DNA from: Pseudomonas sp. ATCC 13867
GTDB lineage: Bacteria; Pseudomonadota; Gammaproteobacteria; Pseudomonadales; Pseudomonadaceae
NCBI RefSeq assembly: GCF_000349845.1
Contig: NC_020829.1
Coordinates: 4,223,001-4,287,000, forward strand
DNA length: 64,000 bases
Direction: 5' to 3'
Under the pieces are notes generated by a model. The model was given only the letters and a program-made list of their open reading frames with translations. It was not told the origin of the DNA and did not search any database. A program made the position numbers and the translations under genes. Positions within the stretch are counted from its first letter, which is position 1; every line of letters starts with the position of its first letter. Below are positions 19,508 through 29,380 of this stretch, one piece after another.

Positions 19508-20287
19508 TCACTGCGCCGACTTGCTGCTCTCCTCGTCCTTGACTCCGGCGAAGTCCTCTTCCCGCAGAACCGGAAGATCTTTCGCACAGTAATCGCTGCC
19601 TAGAGCTGTCAGCGCCTTGCACATGCCTTCCAGCCGACCATCCACCGCCTGCAGATGATCGAGCAACTGGCCGATGGCACGCGCCACCGGGTCGGGCATG
19701 TCCTGACCGACACCATAGGCATCGAAGCCGAGCTTCTCGGCCATCGCCTGGCGCTTGGCCTGCTGCTCGTCGTCATCCTTCACGATGATCCGACCGGGAA
19801 TACCCACTACGGTCGCCCCCGGCGGTACCTCCTTGGTCACCACGGCATTGGAGCCAACCTTGGCGCCGGCGCCCACGGTGAACGGGCCAAGCACCTTGGC
19901 GCCCGCGCCCACCACCACACCGTCGGCCAGGGTCGGGTGACGCTTGCCCTTGTTCCAGCTGGTGCCGCCCAGGGTCACCCCCTGGTAGAGGGTCACGTCA
20001 TCACCGATCTCGGCGGTCTCGCCGATAACGATGCCCAGGCCGTGGTCGATGAAGAAGCGCCGACCGATCTTCGCGCCCGGGTGGATCTCGATGCCGGTCA
20101 TCCAGCGACCGAAGTTCGACACCATGCGCGCCAGCCACTTCCAGCCGGACGCCCACAAGGCATGGGCCAGGCGATGCAGCCACACCGCGTGCAGCCCCGG
20201 GTAGCAGGTGAGCACCTCGAAGGCGTTGCGCGCCGCCGGGTCACGATGGAATACGCTCTGGATATCTTCGCGCACACGCTCAAACAT
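19508..20287 (-). CDS. cysE: serine O-acetyltransferase
   Basis: A 259-residue acyltransferase that makes O-acetylserine from serine and acetyl-CoA, the first step of cysteine synthesis. Seen: left-handed beta-helix hexapeptide repeats ([41 protein letters not shown]) and the catalytic His in FIDHGLG. I chose the ATG at 20287 with GGAG 8 nt upstream. It overlaps the end of trmJ by 8 nt. Cysteine is the sulfur source for IscS next door. Confidence 0.95.
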   Translation of the reverse strand: MFERVREDIQSVFHRDPAARNAFEVLTCYPGLHAVWLHRLAHALWASGWKWLARMVSNFGRWMTGIEIHPGAKIGRRFFIDHGLGIVIGETAEIGDDVTLYQGVTLGGTSWNKGKRHPTLADGVVVGAGAKVLGPFTVGAGAKVGSNAVVTKEVPPGATVVGIPGRIIVKDDDEQQAKRQAMAEKLGFDAYGVGQDMPDPVARAIGQLLDHLQAVDGRLEGMCKALTALGSDYCAKDLPVLREEDFAGVKDEESSKSAQ

Positions 20288-21059
20288 CTTCATCACTCCG
20301 CTTGGAAAGCTCCCCACGGGCAGCCTTCTGTGTTTCGGTGAGAATACCCCGCAGGATATTCATCTCCAGCTTGCTGACGCCGCTGCGGCCATACAGGCGA
20401 CGCAGGCGCGACATCAGGTGGCGCGGCTTCTGCGGATCGAGGAACTGGATATCCACCAGGGTCGACTCCAGGTGCGCGTAGAAACGCTCCAGCTCATCCG
20501 ACGTCACCGGGACGCTGTTGAGCATCGCGGTGGACTCGACCTTCTCCTGCTTGGTCGGCTGCCCCTGAACGGCCAGCCACGCCATGCGCACCTCGTAGAC
20601 CAGCACCTGCACCGCCGTCGCCAGGTTCAGCGAGCTGAACTCGGGATTGGCCGGGATATGCACATGGAATTGACATCGCTGCAATTCCTCGTTGGTCAAA
20701 CCCGCATATTCGCGACCGAACACCAGCGCGACCTCGCCACCCTGCTGCACGTGCTGCAGGCTGGTGGTGGCGCACTCGCGAGGATCGAGCAGCGGCCAGG
20801 GAATGCGGCGGTCGCGCGCACTGGTGCCCAGCACCAGGCTGCAACCGGCCAGGGCGTCTTCCAGGGTCGGCACGACCACAGCCGCATCGAGAATGTCATC
20901 GGCGCCGGAAGCACGGGCGCGCGCTTCGCCACTGGGGAAATCCATCGGATCGACCAGCACCAGGCGCGACAGGCCCATGTTCTTCATCGCACGGGCCGTT
21001 CCGCCGATATTGCCGGGATGACTGGTATTGACCAGCACCACGCGTATTCTGTCGAGCAA
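20280..21059 (-). CDS. trmJ: tRNA (cytidine/uridine-32-2'-O)-methyltransferase TrmJ
   Basis: A SPOUT-class methyltransferase of about 259 residues modifying position 32 of the tRNA anticodon loop. Seen: N-terminal [25 protein letters not shown] and the SAM-binding knot near [17 protein letters not shown] chose a TTG start (before LDRIRVV), preceded by GGAG; a GTG five codons upstream is an alternative. It is transcribed with cysE and divergently from suhB. Confidence 0.92.
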   Translation of the reverse strand: MLDRIRVVLVNTSHPGNIGGTARAMKNMGLSRLVLVDPMDFPSGEARARASGADDILDAAVVVPTLEDALAGCSLVLGTSARDRRIPWPLLDPRECATTSLQHVQQGGEVALVFGREYAGLTNEELQRCQFHVHIPANPEFSSLNLATAVQVLVYEVRMAWLAVQGQPTKQEKVESTAMLNSVPVTSDELERFYAHLESTLVDIQFLDPQKPRHLMSRLRRLYGRSGVSKLEMNILRGILTETQKAARGELSKRSDEDV

Positions 21060-21164
21060 CGCCAGCGACTCCACACAAAAGCGAAAAAGGGAGGGAATCC
21101 TACCGCAGCGGTGGGTCTTGCGCCACGCAGGCGACAGGTCGCTCTATGAACGCCACGGCTTTCT

Positions 21165-21172
21165 GCTAGAAT
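21165..21172 (+). promoter_or_regulatory. extended -10 promoter for suhB
   Basis: TGCTAGAAT (TG extension plus TAGAAT at 21167-21172) lies about 36 nt before the suhB ATG. There is no good -35 box, which fits extended -10 promoters. Confidence 0.45.
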
Positions 21173-21207
21173 GTTCGGCTTTCTTTAACGACCCAGGTGA
21201 CCTCTCC

Positions 21208-22023
21208 ATGCAGCCTATGCTGAATATCGCCCTGCGCGCCGCTCGCAGCGCCGGTGAACTGATCTTCCGCTCCATCGAACGCCTGGACACCCTCTCGGTC
21301 AACGAAAAAGAAGCCAAGGATTACGTCACCGAGGTCGACCGCGCTGCCGAGCTCTCCATCGTCACCGCTCTGCGCAAGGCCTACCCGAACCACGGGATCA
21401 TGGGCGAAGAAGGCGGCATGCTCGAAGGCAGCGGCGAAGGCGCCGACTACCTGTGGATCATCGATCCGCTGGACGGCACCACCAACTTCATCCACGGCGT
21501 CCCGCACTTCGCGATCAGTATCGCCTGCAAATACCGCGGCCGTCTCGAGCACGCCGTGGTTCTCGACCCGGTTCGCCAGGAAGAATTTACCGCCAGCCGT
21601 GGCCGCGGCGCCGCGCTGAACGGCCGCCGTCTGCGCGTGAGCAACCGCAAGAGCCTGGAAGGCGCCCTGCTCGGCACCGGCTTCCCGTTCCGCGACAGCC
21701 AGATGGACAACCTGGACGCGTACCTGGGCATGTTCCGCAGCCTGGTCGGCCAGACCGCCGGCATCCGCCGCGCCGGCGCCGCCAGCCTGGACCTGGCCTA
21801 CGTTGCCGCCGGCCGTTACGACGCCTTCTGGGAGTTCGGCCTGTCCGAATGGGACATGGCAGCCGGCGCCCTGCTGATCCAGGAAGCAGGCGGCCTGGTG
21901 AGCGATTTCACCGGTGGTCACGAGTTCCTCGAGAAGGGCCAGATCGTCGCCGGCAACACCAAGTGCTTCAAGGCCTTGCTGACCAGCATCCAGCCGCACC
22001 TGCCGCCGTCGCTCAAGCGCTGA
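21208..22023 (+). CDS. suhB: inositol monophosphatase-family protein SuhB
   Basis: A 271-residue Mg-dependent inositol-1-phosphatase-fold protein; SuhB also joins rRNA antitermination complexes and affects virulence gene expression in Pseudomonas. Metal-binding motifs are seen: GEEGG, DPLDGTTNFIHG and WDMAAGALLIQEAGG. The ATG follows AGGTGA. A monocistronic gene ended by a strong terminator after a REP pair. Confidence 0.95.
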   Translation: MQPMLNIALRAARSAGELIFRSIERLDTLSVNEKEAKDYVTEVDRAAELSIVTALRKAYPNHGIMGEEGGMLEGSGEGADYLWIIDPLDGTTNFIHGVPHFAISIACKYRGRLEHAVVLDPVRQEEFTASRGRGAALNGRRLRVSNRKSLEGALLGTGFPFRDSQMDNLDAYLGMFRSLVGQTAGIRRAGAASLDLAYVAAGRYDAFWEFGLSEWDMAAGALLIQEAGGLVSDFTGGHEFLEKGQIVAGNTKCFKALLTSIQPHLPPSLKR

Positions 22024-22079
22024 GCCCGAGACACGGATGAAAAAGCCTGGCATTGCCGGGCCTGCGAGAACGCTTTCCT

Positions 22080-22160
22080 TGTAGGAGCGAGCTTGCTCGC
22101 GAAGCTTTATCATTCTGACGCTACGGCTCCGGGCGATTCGCGAGCAAGCTCGCTCCTACG
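22080..22160. repeat. REP pair
   Basis: Second copy of the inverted REP doublet (arms 22080-22103 and 22137-22160), located between the suhB stop and its terminator, about 57 nt after the stop codon. The arms are near-identical to those at 2262-2333. Confidence 0.92.
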
Positions 22161-22175
22161 AAAAGCCAGATAAAG

Positions 22176-22203
22176 AAAAAGGCGCCCGCTGGGCGCCTTT
22201 TTC
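22176..22203. terminator. bidirectional terminator between suhB and the glycine-zipper gene
   Basis: A-run, stem GGCGCCC/GGGCGCC and T-run form a symmetric hairpin serving the convergent genes on both strands. Confidence 0.85.
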
Positions 22204-22222
22204 GTTCACTCCTGGCGACTGC

Positions 22223-22759
22223 TTATTGCTGACCCAGGATCAGGCGGCCGCTCTTGTCGACCGGAATCTGCGAACCCGGATCGCGATCCATGCGGACCTG
22301 GCCGGGCTTGCCGTCCAGCAGATACTTCACGTCGTAACCGACGACCTTGTCGCTGGTGTCGTTGACGGTGCTGCAGCGGGTTTCAGTGGTGGTATAGGTG
22401 TCACGCTCCTGCATGCCTTCCTGCACCTTGTTACCGGCATAACCACCGCCGATGGCGCCCGCCACGGTGGCGATCTTCTTGCCGTTGCCGCCGCCGATCT
22501 GGTTGCCCAGCAGGCCGCCAGCGATGGCGCCGATCGCCGTACCGGCGATCTGGTGGGTGTCCTTCACAGGACGCTGGTGAGTCACGGCGACGTCCTTGCA
22601 GACCTGGCGAGGCGTCTTGATGGTTTCCTTGACCGGCTGGACAGCGAGCACCTCGGCATATTCAGGCCCGCGATCCACCAGACTATAAGTGGCCACGGCG
22701 CCACCGGCAGTCACGCCTACAGCGCCCAGCACGGTACCGATGAGCAACGACTTGTTCAC
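22223..22759 (-). CDS. glycine-zipper 2TM-domain envelope protein (SlyB/Rickettsia 17 kDa antigen-like)
   Basis: A 178-residue protein with an N-terminal hydrophobic segment (LLIGTVLGAVGVTAGGAVATYSL) and a central glycine zipper (AIGAIAGGLLGNQIGGG and ATVAGAIGGGYAGNKVQ), which defines the family. No lipobox cysteine follows the hydrophobic segment, so it is probably anchored by that helix. I chose GTG, which has a strong AGGAGG upstream. The C-terminal part is a small beta-rich domain with DVKYLLDGKPGQVRMD. The function is unknown; family members stabilise the envelope under stress. Confidence 0.8.
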   Translation of the reverse strand: MNKSLLIGTVLGAVGVTAGGAVATYSLVDRGPEYAEVLAVQPVKETIKTPRQVCKDVAVTHQRPVKDTHQIAGTAIGAIAGGLLGNQIGGGNGKKIATVAGAIGGGYAGNKVQEGMQERDTYTTTETRCSTVNDTSDKVVGYDVKYLLDGKPGQVRMDRDPGSQIPVDKSGRLILGQQ

Positions 22760-22867
22760 ATAAACCTCCTGGTCTTTCGTCTCGTTCGGGCTCTGCCCTT
22801 TACCTTGCCTTGGAGCGATCAAAGTGTAAGAAAGTTCCGGCCGGTTCGTTACACATAACCGACAAAC

Positions 22868-22895
22868 GAAAACTCCCGCCGTAGCGGGAGTTTTC
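22868..22895 (-). terminator. terminator after secF
   Basis: A 12-bp stem GAAAACTCCCGC/GCGGGAGTTTTC with a four-base loop and T-rich arm lies 24 nt after the secF stop on the minus strand. Confidence 0.8.
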
Positions 22896-22918
22896 CGTGG
22901 AGGCCTGGAGACGCTCTA

Positions 22919-23836
22919 TTACGGGCGCTCGTCAGCTTCCTTGCTCGGTGGCGGAATCAGGTCCTCGCTGGACAGATTCAGCCAGATCAGCACCACGTTG
23001 GCGATGTAGATCGACGAGTAGGTACCCGCCATCACACCCACGAACAGGGCGATGGAGAAGCCGAACAGGTTGTCGCCACCGAAGAACAGCAGCGCGGCGA
23101 TGGCCAGCAGGGTCGACACCGAGGTGGCGATGGTCCGCAGCAGGGTCTGGCTGGTCGAGATGTTGATGTTCTCGATCAGGCTGGCCTTGCGCAGCACGCG
23201 GAAGTTCTCGCGCACCCGGTCGAAGATCACGATGGTATCGTTCAGCGAGTAGCCCACCACCGCCAGTACCGCGGCCAGCACGGTCAGGTCGAAGGTGATC
23301 TGGAAGAACGACAGCACGCCCATCACGATGATGGCGTCGTGGACCAGCGAGAGGATCGCACCCAGGGCGAACTTCCACTGGAAGCGGAAGCCGACGTACA
23401 GCAGGATGCCGCCCAGCGCCAGGAGCATGCCGAGGCCGCCCTGGTCGCGCAGTTCCTCACCCACCTGCGGGCCGACATATTCGACGCCATTCACCTTCGC
23501 CGGGTTGGTGGAGTCGGCCTGCTGCAGGGCCGCTGCGACCTTCTTGCCCAGCTCCGGATCTTCACTGGGCATGCGCACCAGCACGTCCCTGGTGTCGCCG
23601 AAGCTCTGCACCACGGCCTCGCCGAAACCGGCGGCAACCAGTTGCTCACGCACCTTGGCAAGGTCGGCAGGCTGCTCGTAGGCCAGCTTGATCGACGTAC
23701 CGCCAGTGAAGTCGAGGCCGAAGTTGATGCCCTTGACGAACCAGCTGCCGAGGGCGATCAGGGTCAGGATCAGGGTCGCGGCGAACGCAATGTTGCGCAC
23801 GCCCATGAAGTTGATAGTACCGATCTTGATGTTCAT
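22919..23836 (-). CDS. secF: protein-export membrane protein SecF
   Basis: A 305-residue, six-helix membrane protein that with SecD uses the proton gradient to complete protein export. Seen: N-terminal helix, periplasmic DFTGGTSIKL domain start, and the conserved GYSLNDTIVIFDRVREN segment in the transmembrane part. It starts 10 nt after secD. Confidence 0.96.
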   Translation of the reverse strand: MNIKIGTINFMGVRNIAFAATLILTLIALGSWFVKGINFGLDFTGGTSIKLAYEQPADLAKVREQLVAAGFGEAVVQSFGDTRDVLVRMPSEDPELGKKVAAALQQADSTNPAKVNGVEYVGPQVGEELRDQGGLGMLLALGGILLYVGFRFQWKFALGAILSLVHDAIIVMGVLSFFQITFDLTVLAAVLAVVGYSLNDTIVIFDRVRENFRVLRKASLIENINISTSQTLLRTIATSVSTLLAIAALLFFGGDNLFGFSIALFVGVMAGTYSSIYIANVVLIWLNLSSEDLIPPPSKEADERP

Positions 23837-23846
23837 CTCAGGCCCC

Positions 23847-25709
23847 TTAGATCCACAGCTTCTTGAAGTCGCGGCCGCCGAAGATCAGGTTGACCATCGC
23901 GCGGGTGACCAGGATGGCCGTGAACATCGAGGTGATAATGCCGAGGGACATGGTCACGGCGAAGCCCTTCACCGGGCCGGTGCCCATGGCGTAAAGGATG
24001 CCGCCGACCAGCAGCGAGGTCAGGTTGGCGTCGAGGATCGCAGTGAAGGCGCGGTTGAAGCCTTCATGGATCGCCCGCTGCACGGACATGCCCGCCGCCA
24101 GTTCCTCGCGTATCCGCGAGAAGATCAGCACGTTGGCGTCCACCGCCATACCCATCGTCAGTACGATACCCGCGATACCCGGCAGGGTCAGGGTCGCACC
24201 GAGGATCGACATCAACGCCACCAGCATGACCATGTTGAACGCCAGGGCGACGGTGGCAATCACGCCGAAGAAGCGGTAGATCACGATGATGAACAGGGAC
24301 ACGAAGACCATGCCCCACAGGGACGCGTCGATGCCCTTGGCGATGTTGTCCGCACCCAGGCTCGGGCCGATGGTGCGCTCTTCCGCGAAGTACATCGGTG
24401 CCGCCAGGCCACCGGCACGCAGCAGCAGGGCCAGTTCAGAGGATTCACCCGGAGCGTCCAGGCCGGTGATGCGGAACTGGTTACCCAGCGGCGACTGGAT
24501 GGTCGCCAGGCTGATGATCTTCTTCTCTTCCTTGAACGCCGGAACCGCGACTTCCTGCTCGACGCCGTCGACGACCTGCTTGGCGTAGCGGGTGATCGGC
24601 TTCTGCTCGATGAACACCACCGCCATGCTGCGGCCGACGTTGTTACGAGTCGCGCGGTTCATCAGCTCGCCGCCGTGGCCATCCAGACGGATGTTCACCT
24701 GCGGGCGGCCGTTCTCGTCGAAGCTGGCGCTGGCGTCGGTGACCTGGTCACCGGTGATGATCACGCCACGCTCCAGGGTTGCCGGCGGACGACGCGGCTC
24801 ACGGAACTCGAAGGTTTCGGTGGCGGATCTGATCGCGTCCGGCTCGGCGGCCAGGCGGAACTCGAGGTTGGCGGTCTTGCCGAGGATACGCTTGGCTTCG
24901 GCGGTGTCCTGCACGCCCGGCAGCTCGACCACGATACGATTGGCGCCCTGGCGCTGCACCAGCGGCTCGGACACGCCCAGCTCGTTCACACGGTTGCGAA
25001 CGGTGGTGAGGTTCTGCTTGATCGAGTACTCGCGGATTTCCGCCAGCTTCGCCGGGGTCATCCCCAGGCGCAGCACCTGCATGCCGGTGCGCTCGCTCTG
25101 GGTGACTTCGAAATCGCGGTAGTCCTTGGCAATCAGGGACTTGGCCTTGTCCAGGTCGGCTTCTTCGGTGAAGCCCAGCTGGATGCCGCCATCCTGCGCC
25201 GGCAGGCTGCGATAGCGCACGCGATCCTTGCGCAGGGCGCTCTTGATCTCGCTTTCGTAAACCTTCATGCGGGCGTCGACGGCTTTGTCCATGTCCACTT
25301 CCAGCAGGAAGTGCACACCACCGGACAGGTCGAGACCCAGCTTCATCGGGTGAGCAGCGATATTGCGCAGCCAGTTCGGAGTGGTCTGGGCCAGATTCAG
25401 GGCGACTACGTAGTCGTCACCCAGCGCGCGGCGGACAATGTCCTTGGCCGGCAGCTGATCTTCCTGCCTGGCCAGACGAATCAGGCCGCTGTTCTTGCCG
25501 AGGCTACCCGCCTTGACGGCGATGCCCGCATCGGCCAGCGCCTTGCCGGCCTTGTCCAGGTCGGCCTGCGACACCTGCAGCGCGGTGCTCGCACCACTGA
25601 TCTGCACGGCCGGGTCATCCGGGTAGAGGTTGGGTGCGGAGTAGATGAAACCAACGGCCAGGACCGCCAGGATCAGCAGATACTTCCACAGGGGATACTT
25701 GTTGAGCAT
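23847..25709 (-). CDS. secD: protein-export membrane protein SecD
   Basis: A 620-residue membrane protein, partner of SecF. Seen: N-terminal helix (YLLILAVLAVGFIYSAPNLYP), a large periplasmic P1 domain starting with LGLDLSGGVHFLLEVD, and the C-terminal transmembrane block with MGMAVDANVLIFSRIREEL. It lies between yajC and secF, the usual order. Confidence 0.96.
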   Translation of the reverse strand: MLNKYPLWKYLLILAVLAVGFIYSAPNLYPDDPAVQISGASTALQVSQADLDKAGKALADAGIAVKAGSLGKNSGLIRLARQEDQLPAKDIVRRALGDDYVVALNLAQTTPNWLRNIAAHPMKLGLDLSGGVHFLLEVDMDKAVDARMKVYESEIKSALRKDRVRYRSLPAQDGGIQLGFTEEADLDKAKSLIAKDYRDFEVTQSERTGMQVLRLGMTPAKLAEIREYSIKQNLTTVRNRVNELGVSEPLVQRQGANRIVVELPGVQDTAEAKRILGKTANLEFRLAAEPDAIRSATETFEFREPRRPPATLERGVIITGDQVTDASASFDENGRPQVNIRLDGHGGELMNRATRNNVGRSMAVVFIEQKPITRYAKQVVDGVEQEVAVPAFKEEKKIISLATIQSPLGNQFRITGLDAPGESSELALLLRAGGLAAPMYFAEERTIGPSLGADNIAKGIDASLWGMVFVSLFIIVIYRFFGVIATVALAFNMVMLVALMSILGATLTLPGIAGIVLTMGMAVDANVLIFSRIREELAAGMSVQRAIHEGFNRAFTAILDANLTSLLVGGILYAMGTGPVKGFAVTMSLGIITSMFTAILVTRAMVNLIFGGRDFKKLWI

Positions 25710-25728
25710 GACACCGCCCGTTATGACG

Positions 25729-25749
25729 CGGGGCGCATCATGCGCCCCG
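25729..25749. repeat. perfect hairpin between yajC and secD
   Basis: CGGGGCGCAT-C-ATGCGCCCCG is a compact palindrome in the 64-nt gap between yajC and secD. No T run follows on the minus strand, so it is more likely an mRNA stabiliser or processing site than a terminator. Confidence 0.6.
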
Positions 25750-25773
25750 TCGATTGGGTTTCTGTTGGTTGGC

Positions 25774-26115
25774 TCAGATGGCCTTCAGCGTGCCTTTCGG
25801 CAGGGTCGCGGCAATCGCGCCCTTCTGGAACTTCAGCTCGACGCTGTCGGAGACTTCGACTACGACGAAATCGTCAGCAACCTTGGTCACCTTGCCGGCG
25901 ATACCTGCGGAAGTGACGACTTCGTCACCCTTCTGCAGGCCGGCGATCAGGTTCTTGTGCTCCTTGGAACGCTTGGCCTGGGGACGCCAGATCATCAGGT
26001 AGAAGATGACCAGGAAACCGACCAGGAACACCCACTCGAAACCGGTGCCAGCCGGGCCGGCAGCGGCGGCGGGAGCTGCAGCGTCAGCGTAGGCAGCGGG
26101 AATCAGAAAGCTCAT
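25774..26115 (-). CDS. yajC: preprotein translocase subunit YajC
   Basis: A 113-residue single-pass membrane protein associated with SecDF. Seen: hydrophobic helix FEWVFLVGFLVIFYLMIWRPQ followed by the typical KRSKEHKNLIAGLQKGDEVVTSAGIAGKV cytoplasmic domain. An Ala-rich N-terminus precedes the helix. Gene order tgt-yajC-secD-secF is the standard one. Confidence 0.96.
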   Translation of the reverse strand: MSFLIPAAYADAAAPAAAAGPAGTGFEWVFLVGFLVIFYLMIWRPQAKRSKEHKNLIAGLQKGDEVVTSAGIAGKVTKVADDFVVVEVSDSVELKFQKGAIAATLPKGTLKAI

Positions 26116-26148
26116 TTAAAACTCCTGTGACAAAGACTTGGAATGAGG

Positions 26149-27279
<1,131 letters not shown>

Positions 27280-28323
27280 TCAGTCCTCAGGGCCGCGCGG
27301 CGCCGGATTGCGGGTGATGAACATGGCGTCGCCGTAACTGAAGAAGCGATAGCCCTGCTCCACCGCAGCCGCATAAGCGGCCATTGTCTCCGGGTAGCCG
27401 GCGAAGGCCGAAACCAGCATCAGCAGCGTGGATTCGGGCAGATGGAAATTGGTCACCAGGGCATCGACCACATGGAAGGGCCGGCCCGGGAAGATAAAGA
27501 TGTCGGTATCGCCACTGAAGGGCTTGAGCACCCCATCGCGAGCGGCACTCTCCAGCGAGCGCACACTGGTGGTGCCCACGGCCACCACCCGGCCGCCACG
27601 TGCCTTGCAGGCGGCCACGGCATCGACCACGTCCTGGCCGACTTCCAGCCATTCATTGTGCATGTGGTGGTCCTCGATGCGCTCGACCCGCACCGGCTGG
27701 AAGGTACCAGCGCCCACATGCAGGGTGACGAAGGCGGTCTCCACCCCCTTGGCGCGGATGGCCTCCAGCAACGCCTCGTCGAAATGCAAACCGGCAGTGG
27801 GCGCGGCCACGGCACCGGCACGCTCGGCGTAGACGGTCTGGTAACGCTCGCGATCCGAATCCTCGTCCGGGCGGTCGATATAGGGCGGCAGCGGCATATG
27901 GCCGACACGTTCCAGTAGCGGCAGCACCTCCTCGCTGAAGCACAGCTCGAACAGTGCGTCATGGCGCTGCAGCATTTCCGCCTCGCCACCGCCGTCGATA
28001 AGGATCTTCGATCCGGGCTTGGGCGACTTGCTGGAGCGCACATGGGCCAGCACGCGGTGGCTGTCCAGTACACGCTCCACGAGGATTTCCAGCTTGCCGC
28101 CGGAAGCCTTCTGGCCGAACAGGCGAGCAGGAATGACCCGGGTGTTGTTGAACACCATCAGGTCGCCCGGCTGGAGGAAGCCGAGAAGGTCGGCGAATTG
28201 CCGATGGCCAAGCTCGCCGCTCGGGCCATCCAGCACCAGCAGACGGCTGGCGCGGCGTTCGACGAGTGGATGGCGGGCGATCAACGCCTCGGGCAGATCG
28301 AAATGAAAGTCAGCGACGCGCAT
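27280..28323 (-). CDS. queA: S-adenosylmethionine:tRNA ribosyltransferase-isomerase QueA
   Basis: A 347-residue enzyme that turns preQ1-tRNA into epoxyqueuosine-tRNA using the ribosyl part of SAM. Seen: [15 protein letters not shown] start, [27 protein letters not shown] and [13 protein letters not shown], all family hallmarks. First gene of queA-tgt-yajC-secD-secF; a promoter is visible just upstream. Confidence 0.97.
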   Translation of the reverse strand: MRVADFHFDLPEALIARHPLVERRASRLLVLDGPSGELGHRQFADLLGFLQPGDLMVFNNTRVIPARLFGQKASGGKLEILVERVLDSHRVLAHVRSSKSPKPGSKILIDGGGEAEMLQRHDALFELCFSEEVLPLLERVGHMPLPPYIDRPDEDSDRERYQTVYAERAGAVAAPTAGLHFDEALLEAIRAKGVETAFVTLHVGAGTFQPVRVERIEDHHMHNEWLEVGQDVVDAVAACKARGGRVVAVGTTSVRSLESAARDGVLKPFSGDTDIFIFPGRPFHVVDALVTNFHLPESTLLMLVSAFAGYPETMAAYAAAVEQGYRFFSYGDAMFITRNPAPRGPED

Positions 28324-28351
28324 GAAGGGGAGCTATCTCGAAGGGCCGCAT

Positions 28352-28380
28352 ATCTTACTGGAATTGCCAAATTCTGACCA
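28352..28380 (-). promoter_or_regulatory. probable queA operon promoter
   Basis: On the minus strand TGGTCA (28380-28375), a 17-nt spacer and TAAGAT (28357-28352), 29 nt upstream of the queA ATG. It is back to back with the tRNA-Leu promoter. Confidence 0.5.
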
Positions 28381-28390
28381 ATCAAGCGGA

Positions 28391-28419
28391 TTGACCGACG
28401 CAGAGCGTCTCCCTATACT
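28391..28419 (+). promoter_or_regulatory. promoter of tRNA-Leu
   Basis: TTGACC (28391-28396), 17-nt spacer, TATACT (28414-28419), 12 nt before the mature tRNA 5' end: a strong sigma-70 promoter. Confidence 0.8.
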
Positions 28420-28430
28420 GCGCCGCCATT

Positions 28431-28517
28431 GCCTCGGTGGCGGAATCGGTAGACGCGGCGGATTCAAAATCCGTTTCTGGCGACAGAGTGAGAGTTCGAG
28501 TCTCTCCCGAGGCACCA
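28431..28517 (+). tRNA. tRNA-Leu (anticodon CAA)
   Basis: An 87-nt class II tRNA. The 7-bp acceptor stem GCCTCGG/CCGAGGC is complete, with the discriminator A and an encoded CCA. The D-arm reads TGGCGGAATCGGTAGACGCG. The anticodon loop TTCAAAA gives CAA, reading UUG leucine codons. A long variable arm (TCTGGCGACAGA) and T-arm GAGAGTTCGAGTCTCTC follow. It has its own promoter and terminator, and the minor-pilin cassette lies directly downstream. Confidence 0.96.
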
Positions 28518-28519
28518 TT

Positions 28520-28557
28520 AAAAGCCTGTAACACATTGAAGTTACAGGCTTTTTTGT
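28520..28557 (+). terminator. tRNA-Leu terminator
   Basis: Stem AAAGCCTGTAAC/GTTACAGGCTTT with an 8-nt loop followed by a T run, starting 4 nt after the CCA end. Confidence 0.88.
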
Positions 28558-28870
28558 TTCTTGTGGCGTAATTTTGGCGTAACGGGACGACATTCAACAG
28601 AATGCGTAGCGCAAGGGTGGCTCTCGGCCGTGCCCGAGCAGGGGGCATTGATTGGATCCGAAGCCACTCGCGTTCGTGAGCGAAAGAAGAGTCGCCAGCT
28701 TATAGAAGAGCTGTACAGCGATTCGATGAACGTCTACATCGTCCATTATTCGTGCGAGTCCCGGCAAATCGACCTACGCAAATGTGCGTGAACAGCTCTG
28801 GATTCGCCGGTTGCAAGAGGGCTTCCCAGCTCCAGCGCGCCACTCCTTGCCGCTATGCACAGCCGCCGCC
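28558..28870. other. gene-poor stretch between tRNA-Leu and the minor-pilin operon
   Basis: About 310 nt without a convincing gene. A plus-strand open frame of 76 codons (28561-28791) ends in a segment starting MNVYIVHYSCES (ATG at 28727) and then stops after nine more codons; this looks like the beginning of a protein that has lost its remainder, but I cannot name a family. Composition is lower in GC than the flanking core genes. A direct TGGCGTAA repeat occurs just after the terminator (28564 and 28575). No integrase gene and no obvious second copy of the tRNA 3' end were found. Confidence 0.4.
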
Positions 28871-29371
28871 CTACGAGCAACTTCCGGCGGTGGTTTTGCT
28901 GACGTAGGCCCGCCCGGTCGCGCTGACCTCCACCACCCGCTCCTGCGTGCCCACAGTGGGCATAGCCCGGCAGACCGTGATGCTCGCCTGGGTACTGCCG
29001 ACACCGGATGGCTGGAAATCGATATGCGTGACGCTGGAGGTAATCTTGAAGCCTGCGGGTGCCGCCGCGTGCTTCTCAATTACGGTAGTGTCGACGAGGA
29101 TGATCCAGCCCTGCTCCCAGCCACCGGAACCACAGGTGCTGCCATCACTGGACACGCACATCTTGGCCACCTTGTTGCGCTTGATCGCCTCACTGCGCCC
29201 CAGGACCACGCCAGCCACCAGATCATTGGCGCTGGCACTGAGCTTGCCGGACAGCGTAGCGTCGGTGAATGACGGTGCGGCGATGGAAATCAGGATCGCC
29301 AACACCGCCAAGGTGACCATCAGCTCGAGCAGGGTGAAGCCCCCTGACGCTCGACGGGAGTGCACAACCAT
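28871..29371 (-). CDS. fimT: FimT/FimU-type (GspH) minor pseudopilin
   Basis: A 166-residue prepilin-like protein of the GspH/FimT family. The leader is basic and ends at Gly before FTLLELMVTLAVLAILISIA, the prepilin peptidase (PilD) cleavage site with Glu at mature position 5. The globular part has paired cysteines (MCVSSDGSTC, ITVCRA, AGSCS). It would sit in the priming complex at the pilus tip. Here it is the last gene of the operon, 9 nt after pilY1 and with TAGGAG upstream, whereas the equivalent gene is first in P. aeruginosa. Confidence 0.88.
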   Translation of the reverse strand: MVVHSRRASGGFTLLELMVTLAVLAILISIAAPSFTDATLSGKLSASANDLVAGVVLGRSEAIKRNKVAKMCVSSDGSTCGSGGWEQGWIILVDTTVIEKHAAAPAGFKITSSVTHIDFQPSGVGSTQASITVCRAMPTVGTQERVVEVSATGRAYVSKTTAGSCS

Positions 29372-29380
29372 CCCCGGCTC

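Noticed and set aside
22760..22867. Promoter for the glycine-zipper gene around TACACT
   Set aside because: The -10-like hexamer has no matching -35, and no PhoP-type direct repeat is evident.
28431..28870. Phage or integrative-element integrase at the tRNA-Leu
   Set aside because: No integrase frame or motif is present in the gap on either strand, and I could not find a duplicated tRNA 3' end at the other side of the pilus operon.
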